This document shows, one piece after another, positions 17,080 to 25,512 of a DNA stretch of 64,000 nt. Position numbers and translations under genes: made by a program. The stretch's first letter is position 1. Each line of letters opens with the position of its first letter. The notes beneath the pieces are model-generated. The model did not search any database and had not been told where the DNA came from. It worked only from the letters and a program-made list of their open reading frames with translations. Source of the DNA: UBA5314 sp040217815 (GTDB lineage: Bacteria > Bacillota > Syntrophomonadia > Syntrophomonadales > Syntrophomonadaceae); NCBI GenBank assembly GCA_040217815.1, contig JBEHWI010000012.1:1-64000 (forward strand), in the 5' to 3' direction.

Positions 17080-17631
17080 ATCAGTAAAGATTGGAGAATT
17101 AACGAAGACATCAGGGTAAAGGAAGTCAGGCTGGTCAGTGAGGAAGGGGAGCAGTTAGGGATAGTCCCCATTCGTGACGCTATGGCTATTGCCATAGAAA
17201 AGGGATTGGATCTGGTGGAGGTGGCGCCGTCTGCCAAACCTCCGGTGTGCCGTTTGATGGACTTCGGAAGATTCAGGTTCGAGCAGAGCAAACGGGAAAA
17301 AGAAGCTCGCAAGAAACAGAAGATCATCTCTGTTAAAGAAGTTAAACTGCGTCCTAATATCGAAGATCATGACTTTGAAACCAAAGCCAAGAATGCCCGG
17401 CGGTTTTTGTCTGCAGGAGACAAGGTCAAGGTGACCATCATGTTTCGCGGCAGGGAGATAACTCATCCCGATTTGGGTGAGAAGCTTTCCGTAAAATTAG
17501 CCGAGCAGCTCTCGGATATTTCAGCGGTGGAGAAAAACCCCAAAGTAGAGGGAAAAAACATGGTGATGATTTTGACTCCCCGGCTGGATGCGGATAAGTC
17601 GCACAAGAACGAAAAGAAGGAGGAAGCCTGA
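17080..17631 (+). CDS. infC: Translation initiation factor IF-3, apparent AUC start
   Basis: 183 residues, matching IF-3 along its length: SKDWRINEDIRVKEVRL at the start, DLVEVAPSAKPPVCRLMDFG, and KVKVTIMFRGREITH. The frame has no ATG, GTG or TTG before the conserved N-terminus, but an ATC at 17080 lies eight bases after GGAGGTG. Non-standard AUU/AUC starts are the known hallmark of infC and let IF-3 repress its own translation. The first ATG in frame (17182) would remove a third of the N-domain. The stop overlaps the rpmI start by one base. Confidence 0.95.
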   Translation: MSKDWRINEDIRVKEVRLVSEEGEQLGIVPIRDAMAIAIEKGLDLVEVAPSAKPPVCRLMDFGRFRFEQSKREKEARKKQKIISVKEVKLRPNIEDHDFETKAKNARRFLSAGDKVKVTIMFRGREITHPDLGEKLSVKLAEQLSDISAVEKNPKVEGKNMVMILTPRLDADKSHKNEKKEEA

Positions 17632-17825
17632 TGCCTAAAGTTAAGACCCACAGGGGGGCTGCCAAGAGATTCAAGAAGACCGGAAGCGGCAAAATAAAAA
17701 GATCCAAAGCCTTTGCCAGTCATCTGTTGGGCGACAAGACCCCGAAAAGAAAACGTAAACTTCGCAAGGCAGGCCTGGTAAGTGCGAGTGAGAACAACCG
17801 GATCTCAAAGCTCATTCCTTACTAA
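17631..17825 (+). CDS. rpmI: Ribosomal protein bL35
   Basis: 64 residues, highly basic, with the standard L35 beginning MPKVKTHRGAAKRFKKTGSG and the KTPKRKRKLRK and VSASENNRISKLIPY segments. It is a large-subunit protein. It sits in the usual infC-rpmI-rplT order, and its ATG overlaps the infC stop (TGATG), implying translational coupling. Confidence 0.98.
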   Translation: MPKVKTHRGAAKRFKKTGSGKIKRSKAFASHLLGDKTPKRKRKLRKAGLVSASENNRISKLIPY

Positions 17826-17861
17826 GCCGATTTACTTAGAGTCGTCAGGAGGTAATAACAG

Positions 17862-18221
17862 ATGCCGAGAGTCAAACGTGGAGTGACTGCCCATCAGAGA
17901 CATAAAAAGATTTTAAAGCTGGCCAAGGGCTACCGGGGTAGTAAACACAAACTCTTCCGGGTAGCCAAAGAACAGGTGATGAAATCCGGCCAGTATGCAT
18001 ATATGCACCGCCGCATTAAGAAGAGAGATTTCCGCAAGCTGTGGATAGCCAGGATCAATGCCGCAGCCAGGAATAACGGCACCACCTACAGCAGGATGGT
18101 TCATGGCCTCAAAGAAGCCGGGGTGGACATTAACCGCAAGGTGCTAGCCGATCTAGCGGTCAACGACCCGCAGGGGTTCACCAAACTGGCCGAGCTGGCC
18201 AAGCAGAGTGCAAATAAATAG
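17862..18221 (+). CDS. rplT: Ribosomal protein bL20
   Basis: 119 residues, basic, with the canonical PRVKRGVTAHQRHKKIL start, AKGYRGSKHKLFRVAKE, and RDFRKLWIARINAAAR. It binds 23S rRNA early in large-subunit assembly and, in Firmicutes, represses its own operon through the infC leader. AGGAGGTAATAACAG precedes the ATG. Third gene of the infC operon. Confidence 0.98.
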   Translation: MPRVKRGVTAHQRHKKILKLAKGYRGSKHKLFRVAKEQVMKSGQYAYMHRRIKKRDFRKLWIARINAAARNNGTTYSRMVHGLKEAGVDINRKVLADLAVNDPQGFTKLAELAKQSANK

Positions 18222-18267
18222 CAATTATAAAGTGTGGCCCAAGAGGGCCATACTTAGTTTATGAGAA

Positions 18268-18356
18268 AAATGGACATACCTTCGTTAGGAAAGGGGACAC
18301 ACCTCCCCAACTAAGGAACGGGGACACACCTCCCCTTTGGGAGAGGAATGTCCACA
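18268..18356. repeat. Short palindromic repeat element with GGGGACACACCTCCCC units
   Basis: Outer arms TGGACAT (18271-18277) and ATGTCCA (18348-18354) enclose two exact copies of GGGGACACACCTCCCC (18293-18308 and 18320-18335). Fragments with a similar look (GGGAACGTCCCC and nearby CCCCC runs) occur at about 33982-34035. The element occupies the gap between rplT and the methyltransferase. Confidence 0.55.
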
Positions 18357-18396
18357 TGGTAGGACTTTTCCCATGACAGCAGAAGGGTTTGGGAGT

Positions 18397-19188
18397 ATGA
18401 AGCAGATATCTTCCCGTGACAATCCGATCGTTAAGAACGCGGTCGGGTTAAAACAGAGCAAACACCGCAGTCAGCAAAAGGCGTTTCTACTGGAAGGCGA
18501 GAGGTCGGTGGGAGAATTAAGAGCGTGCCCGGAGCGGGTGTTATGCTGCTTCGTTCAAGAAGAACTGCTGTCGAAATATCAGTATATTGTCCAAGTACTC
18601 GGTGAGGAAAGGCTTTACCTGACAACCGACAAAATAATAAAAACCATATGTGATACCGAGCACCCCCAGGGAATAGCGGCAGTGGTGTCAAAGCCCGATT
18701 GGGATATTTCGAAGGTTCTTCAGATAAGAGGGCTATGGCTCGTTTTGAACGGGATTTCCGATCCCGGTAATATGGGAACCATGATAAGGACAGCCCGGGC
18801 CCTGGGAGCAGCCGGCCTTATTTACACTCATTCTTCGGTTGACCCCTACAATCCCAAGGCTGTGCGAGCGAGCATGGGCAGCATCCTCACCCTTCCAGTT
18901 TTAGGGCCGGTAAGCTTCTCCGACATTACCTGCCTAAAGGATTCAGGTATGCGAATATTGGGAACCCAGGTCACACAGGGCGTACCATATTTTAAAGCGA
19001 ATCTTAGAGGCAACCTGCTGGTGGTTCTAGGTGGCGAAGCCCAGGGTATGGACCGGGAGATTATACCCTTGTGCGATCAAATAATGAATATACCTATGAA
19101 TGCTGGAGTAAATTCTTTAAATGCCGCCTCGGCTTGTGCTATAATACTTAGTGAGGCCTATAAGCAGCGAAACGACGGCATTATTTAA
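18397..19188 (+). CDS. TrmH/SpoU-family RNA 2'-O-methyltransferase
   Basis: 263 residues. An N-terminal substrate-binding domain (ISSRDNPIVKNAVGLKQSKHR, AFLLEGERSV) precedes the SPOUT knot: LVLNGISDPGNMGTMIRTARALGA, VVLGGEAQGMD and NIPMNAGVNSLNAASACAIIL, the three SAM-binding motifs of the family. It methylates a ribose in rRNA or tRNA; the exact site cannot be read from sequence, though the context upstream of pheST matches the ysgA-like gene of Bacillus. The ATG at 18397 gives the family-typical start; an upstream extension would run into the repeat element. Confidence 0.92.
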   Translation: MKQISSRDNPIVKNAVGLKQSKHRSQQKAFLLEGERSVGELRACPERVLCCFVQEELLSKYQYIVQVLGEERLYLTTDKIIKTICDTEHPQGIAAVVSKPDWDISKVLQIRGLWLVLNGISDPGNMGTMIRTARALGAAGLIYTHSSVDPYNPKAVRASMGSILTLPVLGPVSFSDITCLKDSGMRILGTQVTQGVPYFKANLRGNLLVVLGGEAQGMDREIIPLCDQIMNIPMNAGVNSLNAASACAIILSEAYKQRNDGII

Positions 19189-19329
19189 TAGAAAGCCGCC
19201 GTGCTGCACAGCCCAGTTCAGCCTTATAAATCTTCGAAGGGTGGACCTTGAATGAAAAACGAGGCTAAAAACCTGTGGCACCTTTTTGAAACCTCCGGCT
19301 GTATAATCTATTATCTTCTCTATAAAGCG

Positions 19330-19605
19330 ATGATAACCCAGTAATCATATTTAAATGCAGTGAACAGGATAAGTAGCTTGCTTAATGAAAACCTCTTCAG
19401 GGAGGCTGTATCATGGACTGGAAGTGCAGCCAGGGGTTTTAGCAGGTCAATTCACCTGGGAGCAGGGGGCTGAATTAGCAGTAGGCTCTGCCGGCGTCGC
19501 CGTTATCCGAACAAAAAGAGAACTGTGCCGTATAAACGGCCGGTTAATTAGGGTGGTACCGCGGAAACACTTCGTCCCTTGGGACGGGGTGTTTTTATTT
19601 TTACC
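19330..19605 (+). promoter_or_regulatory. T-box riboswitch for phenylalanine (pheST)
   Basis: The T-box motif GGGTGGTACCGCGG (19551-19564) is followed by a terminator stem, ACACTTCGTCCC with GGGACGGGGTGT, and TTTTTATTTTT. The probable specifier codon is TTC (19451-19453, in CAATTCACCTGGGAG), which is Phe and fits the genes downstream. Stem I with GATAAGTAG lies near 19367. Uncharged tRNA-Phe should stabilise the antiterminator and switch on pheST. Confidence 0.92.
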
Positions 19606-19626
19606 TGTAAGGAGGAAAGAACGTCC

Positions 19627-20649
19627 ATGCTTAACAAGATGCAAGACCTGAAACAAAAGGCTGAGGAAAGGATTCCCCAATTGCTTTCCATCGAGGAAAT
19701 AAACGAATTTCGGGTCAAGGTGCTGGGGCGTAAAGGGGAATTGACCCAGATGTTAAGAGGCTTGAAAGACCTGGCCGCCGAGGAGAGGGCTGAAGCGGGG
19801 CGGCTGGCCAATGAGTTGAAAGACAATCTGGAAGCCCTGTTAAACCGTCAGTTGGAAGTATTCAAAGCCCGTGAACTGGAGCTGCGCCTGGCTGAAGAGA
19901 AAGTCGATGTTACTCTTCCCGGAATGCCTGCCCACAGGGGATCAAAACATCCCCTGACCAGGGTGCAAGATGAAATACTGGAAATATTCATATCGATGGG
20001 CTTTTCAGTAGCGGAAGGGCCGGAAATAGAAAGCGATTACTATAATTTCGAGGCGCTCAATGTTCCCAAAGACCACCCGGCCCGGGATATGCAGGATACG
20101 TTTTACATCAACAACGATATACTGCTGAGAACCCATACTTCTCCGGTTCAGGTAAGAACCATGGAAAAGATGTGTCCCCAGCTTCCTATAAAAATAGTGG
20201 TTCCCGGAACCGTATACCGCAAGGACGACGACGCCACCCATTCTCCCATGTTCCACCAGGTGGAGGGCTTGATGATCGATAAGCATATAACCTTTGCCAA
20301 TTTAAAAGGAACCCTTATGCTTTTTGCCCAAAAAATCTTTGGCAGCGATGTCAGGGTTCGCTATCGTCCCAGCTTCTTCCCCTTCACGGAACCCAGCGCG
20401 GAAATGGACATATCCTGTGTTGAATGTGGAGGGAAAGGATGCCGGGTATGCTCCCATACCGGATGGCTGGAGATTTTGGGGGCTGGAATGGTGCACCCCC
20501 GGGTTCTGCAGTACGGTGGTTATGATCCGGAAGAGGTCACCGGATTTGCCTTTGGAATGGGCGTAGAAAGGATATCTATGCTCAAGTACGGCATAAACGA
20601 TCTGCGGCTGTTTTTCGATAACGATATTCGCTTCCTTCGCCAATTCTAA
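19627..20649 (+). CDS. pheS: Phenylalanyl-tRNA synthetase alpha subunit
   Basis: 340 residues, full length. An N-terminal coiled coil (residues 1-90) precedes the class II catalytic core: HPLTRVQDEILEIF, motif 2 (GTVYRKDDDATHSPMFHQVEG), FFPFTEPSAEMD and GFAFGMGVERISML (motif 3). A Cys-rich insert CVECGGKGCRVC (about 258-269) is typical of this subfamily. The ATG at 19627 follows AAGGAGG; upstream in-frame ATGs lie within the T-box terminator. It forms the alpha2-beta2 enzyme with PheT. Confidence 0.97.
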   Translation: MLNKMQDLKQKAEERIPQLLSIEEINEFRVKVLGRKGELTQMLRGLKDLAAEERAEAGRLANELKDNLEALLNRQLEVFKARELELRLAEEKVDVTLPGMPAHRGSKHPLTRVQDEILEIFISMGFSVAEGPEIESDYYNFEALNVPKDHPARDMQDTFYINNDILLRTHTSPVQVRTMEKMCPQLPIKIVVPGTVYRKDDDATHSPMFHQVEGLMIDKHITFANLKGTLMLFAQKIFGSDVRVRYRPSFFPFTEPSAEMDISCVECGGKGCRVCSHTGWLEILGAGMVHPRVLQYGGYDPEEVTGFAFGMGVERISMLKYGINDLRLFFDNDIRFLRQF

Positions 20650-20694
20650 AGACTTGCGCCGCACAGGATAAAGCATATAAAAGAGGTGTTTGAT

Positions 20695-22749
20695 ATGTCA
20701 GTACCGATTAAATGGCTGAAAGAATATATAAAAATCGATTGGAGCCCGGAGGAGCTGGCCCATCGCCTGACCATGGCCGGTATAGCGGTTGATCCGGTCG
20801 GCGATAGTGAAGATGATGCCGCTCTGGAACTGGACCTTACTCCAAACCGGGGCGACTGCCTGGGCCTCATCAATATGGCCCGTGAAGTAGCGGCCCTTTC
20901 CGGTAACCCGGTGCTTATACCCAAGATCAGCTTGAAAGAGAACAATGAGAAGGTTGAGGATTACATCACGGTCGAGATTGCTGAACCCGATTTGTGCCGC
21001 CGCTATGCGGCGCGGGTGGTAAGAAACTGCCGGGTGGCTCCCTCTCCGGAATGGATGCAGGACCGCCTGATCAGAGCCGGCATCAGGCCTATTAACAACA
21101 TAGTTGATGTAACCAATTACGTGATGTTGGAAAGCAACCAGCCTCTTCATGCCTTTGACTACCGCCTGCTGGGTGAAGATCACCGTATTTTGGTGCGCTG
21201 CGCCAGACCGGGTGAAAACATTACCACTCTGGACGGAGTAGAGAGAACCCTGGACGACGAAATGCTCCTCATAACCGACGGAACCCGGGGAGTGGCCCTG
21301 GCTGGAGTGATGGGCGGAGAGAACACCGAAATCAACGACGACACCACCGATGTACTGCTGGAATCAGCCTGGTTTTTGGGAACCAACATAAGAAAAACAG
21401 GGCGCAAGCTGGCCCTGCGCAGCGATTCCTCAATGCGCTTTGAGAAAGGGACCGATATAGAAGGAGTTATTTACGCTGTGAACCGGGCTGCTACTTTGAT
21501 CCAGGAACTGGCCGGAGGCGAAGTGGTTAAGGGGGTTTTTGACAACTACCCGCGGCCCTGGAAGGCGGATGAGATTATCCTGCGCTCGGAAAGGGTCAAT
21601 CATGTGCTGGGAACCCAAATCAGCATTGAAGAAATAGGTGATTGTCTCAAACGCCTGGGACTCAAATTCACCAAAAACCGCGGGCAGTTTAAGGTGTACG
21701 CGCCCAGCTACCGTCCCGATCTGATGATTGAAGTTGATCTGATCGAGGAGGTGGCCCGTCTTTATGGCTATGATAGAATTTCACCCCGCCTTCCGGAAGG
21801 AGACTCCAGTCCGGGCGGGTTGGAGAAAGACCAGAAATACCGGAGCACAGTAAAGGAATTAATGAGCAGAAGCTTTTTCGAGCTGGTCAATTACAACTTT
21901 GTAAACCCGTCTACGCTGGATAAGGTAAGAATTCCTGAGGATAGTCCCTTGCGTAACTTCATTAAAATCGCCAATCCCCTATCGGAAGACCAGAGCGTGA
22001 TGCGCACCGTCCTGCTGCCTGGATTACTTGATAGCATAGCCGGCAATCTGGCCCGCAAGAATCAAAACCTGGCCTTTTTCGAAATGGGGCCGGTGTTTTA
22101 TCCGCAAGATCGAGGCCGGGCCGGAGAAGTCCTCAAACTGGGTACTGTAGTATGCGGGGAACGGGAGACCTTCTGGCTGCAGAAGAACATGGCCATGGAC
22201 TTCTTTTATCTCAAAGGGCTCCTTGAGGACTTGCTGCAGCAGCTCAGTGTAAACGATGTGCGTTTTGTAGCAACCAACCACCCCTCGTACCACCCGGGCA
22301 GGACAGCGCTGATAGAAGCAGAGGGACGCGAAATCGGCATAATCGGAGAAATTCATCCTCTGGTTCTGGAGAACTATAACATCCGCCAGAGGGCCAGCGC
22401 TTTTGAACTGGATATGCAATGCCTGTTCGAATTGAGCCGCAAGCGGACCATGAATGATGAAATTGTTCGATATCCAGCAGTAGAGCGGGACATTGCCCTG
22501 CTTATTCCTTCGGAAGTGAACGCTCAGGACCTGCTGGCCAGTATACGTAATACGGGGGGCGAATTGTTGAGACAGGTGGTTGTTTTTGACCTCTATTCCG
22601 GTGGGCAGGTCCCTGAAGGCAAGAAGAGTATGGCTTTCCGGCTTACCTGGCAGTCCAATCAGAAAACCCTGACCGACAACGAGGTGAGCGATCTGATGGA
22701 AGCCGTTCTGGAAAAGCTCAAAGCGGAACACCAGGCCAGCCAGCGCTAA
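20695..22749 (+). CDS. pheT: Phenylalanyl-tRNA synthetase beta subunit lacking the tRNA-binding (EMAP-like) domain
   Basis: 684 residues, about 110 shorter than the usual roughly 800. The N-terminal SVPIKWLKEYI and LTMAGIAVD segments join directly to LDLTPNRGDCL, so the OB-fold tRNA-binding domain normally inserted at about residues 40-150 is missing. The remaining domains are intact: B3/B4 editing region (RPINNIVDVTNYVMLE, GVMGGENTEI), B5, the catalytic-like core, and the C-terminal ferredoxin-fold anticodon domain (YPAVERDIALLIP, TLTDNEV). The frame is open throughout, so this is a clean domain loss rather than a frameshift. The ATG at 20695 follows AGAGGTG. Confidence 0.94.
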   Translation: MSVPIKWLKEYIKIDWSPEELAHRLTMAGIAVDPVGDSEDDAALELDLTPNRGDCLGLINMAREVAALSGNPVLIPKISLKENNEKVEDYITVEIAEPDLCRRYAARVVRNCRVAPSPEWMQDRLIRAGIRPINNIVDVTNYVMLESNQPLHAFDYRLLGEDHRILVRCARPGENITTLDGVERTLDDEMLLITDGTRGVALAGVMGGENTEINDDTTDVLLESAWFLGTNIRKTGRKLALRSDSSMRFEKGTDIEGVIYAVNRAATLIQELAGGEVVKGVFDNYPRPWKADEIILRSERVNHVLGTQISIEEIGDCLKRLGLKFTKNRGQFKVYAPSYRPDLMIEVDLIEEVARLYGYDRISPRLPEGDSSPGGLEKDQKYRSTVKELMSRSFFELVNYNFVNPSTLDKVRIPEDSPLRNFIKIANPLSEDQSVMRTVLLPGLLDSIAGNLARKNQNLAFFEMGPVFYPQDRGRAGEVLKLGTVVCGERETFWLQKNMAMDFFYLKGLLEDLLQQLSVNDVRFVATNHPSYHPGRTALIEAEGREIGIIGEIHPLVLENYNIRQRASAFELDMQCLFELSRKRTMNDEIVRYPAVERDIALLIPSEVNAQDLLASIRNTGGELLRQVVVFDLYSGGQVPEGKKSMAFRLTWQSNQKTLTDNEVSDLMEAVLEKLKAEHQASQR

Positions 22750-22841
22750 GAAACGGTGCTGGTCTAAGAATTTACCACTGGCCAAGTAAAGATGCCCGGG
22801 TTTACAATTACAATAAAGAAAGCAACTGCAAGTTGCTAAAT

Positions 22842-22870
22842 AATAAGGAGGGGTTTTTCCCCTCCTTATT
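22842..22870. terminator. Strong symmetrical hairpin between pheT and the nucleoside kinase
   Basis: AATAAGGAGGGG pairs perfectly with CCCCTCCTTATT around a T5 loop. There is no T-run on the plus strand, so termination is plausible but not typical. Confidence 0.6.
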
Positions 22871-22951
22871 AACAACCGCGTTTAGGAAATGAACATGACA
22901 TTCGATATCTATTATTAGATGCAAAGTATAAGGGGAGTTGGAGGTTTTAAA

Positions 22952-24628
22952 ATGTCTATTCTGGAGAACGGTTTAACGGCCGAGGCTCTTGAAGTCAGGG
23001 TAAAAGGCTATGGAACCTATCAAGTAGAATATGGCACCAGTGTGTCGGAACTGGTATCCCGCCTGGAAAACGTACCCCACAAGGTGGTGGGAGTTATAAA
23101 AGACAACGAACTCAAAGACCTTCACCACGTTTTGGAGAGTTCCTGTTCACTGGAACTGGTGGACGTATCGGTTGAAATGGGTATGCGTATTTACCGGCGC
23201 ACCGGTATATTTGTAATGATCAAGGCCTGCCGGGAGCTCTTTCCGGAACGTAAGCTGATTATAAAACATTCCCTTTCCAACGGTTTATTTTGCGAATTTC
23301 AAGGCGAGGAGACCAATGCCAAAGAGGTTGAAGATATCGAACGCCATATGAAGACTATCGTGGCCCGGGATTTTCCTATCAACCGGATGCGCATGAGCAA
23401 AGAAGAAGCCAATGTAATATTCCGCCAGCAGCTCCAGCCAGAGAAGATCGAGCTTTTTTCCTACTGGGATAAAGATGATGTAATAATTCATGAGATCGAT
23501 GGTCTCTATGACTATTTTTACGGCCACTTGCTTCCCAATACCGGCGCCCTGGGGCAATTCAAGGTTTTCAATTATCCGCCCGGTCTGATCCTGCAGACAC
23601 TGGAACCCGATTCCCCGGATCAGATACTGCCCTGGGTGGAACTGCCCAAACTCTTTACTATTTATGATGAAGCCAAAGATTGGGCGGACATGCTGGACAC
23701 CCAGAATGTTTCCAACCTAAACCATATCATTGAAAAAGGCAATGCCGCCGACCTGGTCAGAGTCAATGAAGCCCTGCACGAGAAAAAGATAGCCTGGATT
23801 GCCGACCAGATCTGTTCCAATCCCCGGCTGCGCCTGATACTGATTGCCGGTCCCTCCTCCTCTGGGAAGACCACCTTTGCCCAGCGCTTGCTCATCCAGC
23901 TCCGGGTAAACGGACGGCGGCCGGTATCGATCTCAATGGATAATTATTTCGTCAACCGGGATTCCACCCCGAGGGACGCCAATGGCGACTTCGATTTTGA
24001 GAATATAAACGCCTTGAAGATAGACCTGTTCAATGACCATTTGAACCGTTTGATAGCCGGGGAAGAAGTGGAAATGCCCATTTATAACTTTAAAAACGGC
24101 TGCTGTGAGCCGGAAGGCGAATTCCTGCAGGTTCCCCACGGGGAGTTAATAATAATTGAAGGCATTCATGGTCTGAACGAGCAGCTTACCTGGCGCATAC
24201 CACGGATCCAGAAGTTTAAAATATACGTCAGCGCCCTTACCCAGTTGAATATAGACAACGTCAACCGGGTGCCGACCACCGACGCGCGCCTGATACGACG
24301 TTCCCTGCGCGACGGCCGCACCAGGGCTTATGGGGCCAGGCAGACCATTGAGCGCTGGCCATCGGTCAGGCGGGGCGAAGACCGTAATATCTTTCCCTTC
24401 CAGGAGAACGCCGACGTGATGTTTAACTCTGCGCTAGTTTACGAACTGGCTGTGTTAAAAGACCAGATAGAGCCGGAGTTAGCAGCCATAGGGCCGGAGT
24501 ATCCCGAGCACATTCATGCCCGCCGGATACTGGGAGGCTTCAAGTACTTCAAATCGATTCCACCGGAACTGGTCCCGCAAAACTCAATCTTGCGCGAGTT
24601 TATCGGCGGCAGCTGCTTTAAGGTCTGA
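22952..24628 (+). CDS. TGS-type nucleoside (uridine) kinase
   Basis: 558 residues. The N-terminal part (1-200) is a TGS domain followed by a ThrRS-editing-like domain (SNGLFCEF, ARDFPINRMRMSKEEA). The C-terminal part is a P-loop kinase of the uridine kinase/phosphoribulokinase family: GPSSSGKTTFAQRL (Walker A), SMDNYFVNRD and EGIHGLN. This fusion is a known clostridial/thermophile family annotated as nucleoside kinase; the nucleoside is not established. The ATG at 22952 follows GGAGG; an ATG 33 bp upstream lacks a site. Cytoplasmic. A hairpin follows. Confidence 0.88.
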   Translation: MSILENGLTAEALEVRVKGYGTYQVEYGTSVSELVSRLENVPHKVVGVIKDNELKDLHHVLESSCSLELVDVSVEMGMRIYRRTGIFVMIKACRELFPERKLIIKHSLSNGLFCEFQGEETNAKEVEDIERHMKTIVARDFPINRMRMSKEEANVIFRQQLQPEKIELFSYWDKDDVIIHEIDGLYDYFYGHLLPNTGALGQFKVFNYPPGLILQTLEPDSPDQILPWVELPKLFTIYDEAKDWADMLDTQNVSNLNHIIEKGNAADLVRVNEALHEKKIAWIADQICSNPRLRLILIAGPSSSGKTTFAQRLLIQLRVNGRRPVSISMDNYFVNRDSTPRDANGDFDFENINALKIDLFNDHLNRLIAGEEVEMPIYNFKNGCCEPEGEFLQVPHGELIIIEGIHGLNEQLTWRIPRIQKFKIYVSALTQLNIDNVNRVPTTDARLIRRSLRDGRTRAYGARQTIERWPSVRRGEDRNIFPFQENADVMFNSALVYELAVLKDQIEPELAAIGPEYPEHIHARRILGGFKYFKSIPPELVPQNSILREFIGGSCFKV

Positions 24629-24662
24629 AAACGGGTTAAATCATAAAAGACATGCTCAAAGG

Positions 24663-24690
24663 CCGGGTCAACAGACCCGGTTCTTGTTTA
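24663..24690 (+). terminator. Terminator of the nucleoside kinase gene
   Basis: CCGGGTC pairs with GACCCGG, followed by TTCTTGTTTA. Confidence 0.7.
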
Positions 24691-24798
24691 TAAAGTGATT
24701 GTAAATAAATAGTAGTAATCATGTAAATTAGCTATTTGTCTATTTTATTTACGGTCTTCTAAGGTTAGGATTATGTTAGAGATATTTTGTTTTAGGAA

Positions 24799-25512
24799 GT
24801 GAGACATATTAAGGGTAGAATTATGGTGGTGGATGATGAGGAAAAGCTCAACCGCCTGATAACATATAACCTTGAAAAAGAAGGCTTTGCCACTACGTCA
24901 GTTCTTGATGGCAGTGAAGTAATGAATCTGGTGCGCCTCCAGCGTCCTGATCTCATTATTTTGGACCTGATGCTGCCCGGCCGGGACGGTCTGGAGTTGT
25001 GCCGGGACATGAGAAAGGCCAATATCAAAACACCGATTATCATGCTCACTGCCCGCGATGATGAAATCGATAAAGTATTGGGCTTGGAAATGGGGGCGGA
25101 TGATTATGTTACCAAACCCTTCAGCGTCAGGGAACTCATTGCCCGGGTTAAAGCCATTTTAAGGCGCAACCTGCAAAATGATGAAAGCCTGGAGCCCAGC
25201 CAACCTCTTCAGAGCGGCCAATTTGCTATTTACCCGGAGCGTTATGAAATACACTTTAAAGGCAAACTGCTTGATCTGACCCTAAAGGAATATGAACTGT
25301 TGGATATATTATTGCGCAACAAAGGCCGGGTCTTGAAGCGCGATTACCTCCTGCAGGTTTTATGGGACTATGCTGACAGTGCCAATACACGGGTTTTGGA
25401 TGTACATATAAGCAAGCTGCGGGACAAAATTGAAGAAGATGCCAAAAACCCCCGCCATATAAAAACAGTCCGCGGCCTGGGTTATAAATTTGAGGAGGGT
25501 GACAATGCTTAA
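24799..25512 (+). CDS. phoP: PhoP-like response regulator (OmpR family)
   Basis: 237 residues: receiver domain with VVDDEE, Asp56 in LDLMLPG and TKPFSVREL, then a winged-helix DNA-binding domain (LTLKEYELLDILLRNKGRVLKRD, VLDVHISKLRDKI, VRGLGYKFE). The start is uncertain: the GTG at 24799 is too close to AGGAA, the ATG at 24823 truncates the first beta strand, and an in-frame ATT at 24808 has the best spacing to AGGAAGTGAG. The gene overlaps the kinase gene by 8 bp. Position upstream of pstS and pst genes suggests phosphate-starvation control (inference). Confidence 0.9.
   Translation: MRHIKGRIMVVDDEEKLNRLITYNLEKEGFATTSVLDGSEVMNLVRLQRPDLIILDLMLPGRDGLELCRDMRKANIKTPIIMLTARDDEIDKVLGLEMGADDYVTKPFSVRELIARVKAILRRNLQNDESLEPSQPLQSGQFAIYPERYEIHFKGKLLDLTLKEYELLDILLRNKGRVLKRDYLLQVLWDYADSANTRVLDVHISKLRDKIEEDAKNPRHIKTVRGLGYKFEEGDNA

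Noticed and set aside
22024..22875. 283-residue minus-strand ORF opposite pheT
   Set aside because: It lies entirely antisense to a well-conserved gene, has no ribosome binding site or recognisable domain, and ends in unrelated hairpin sequence.
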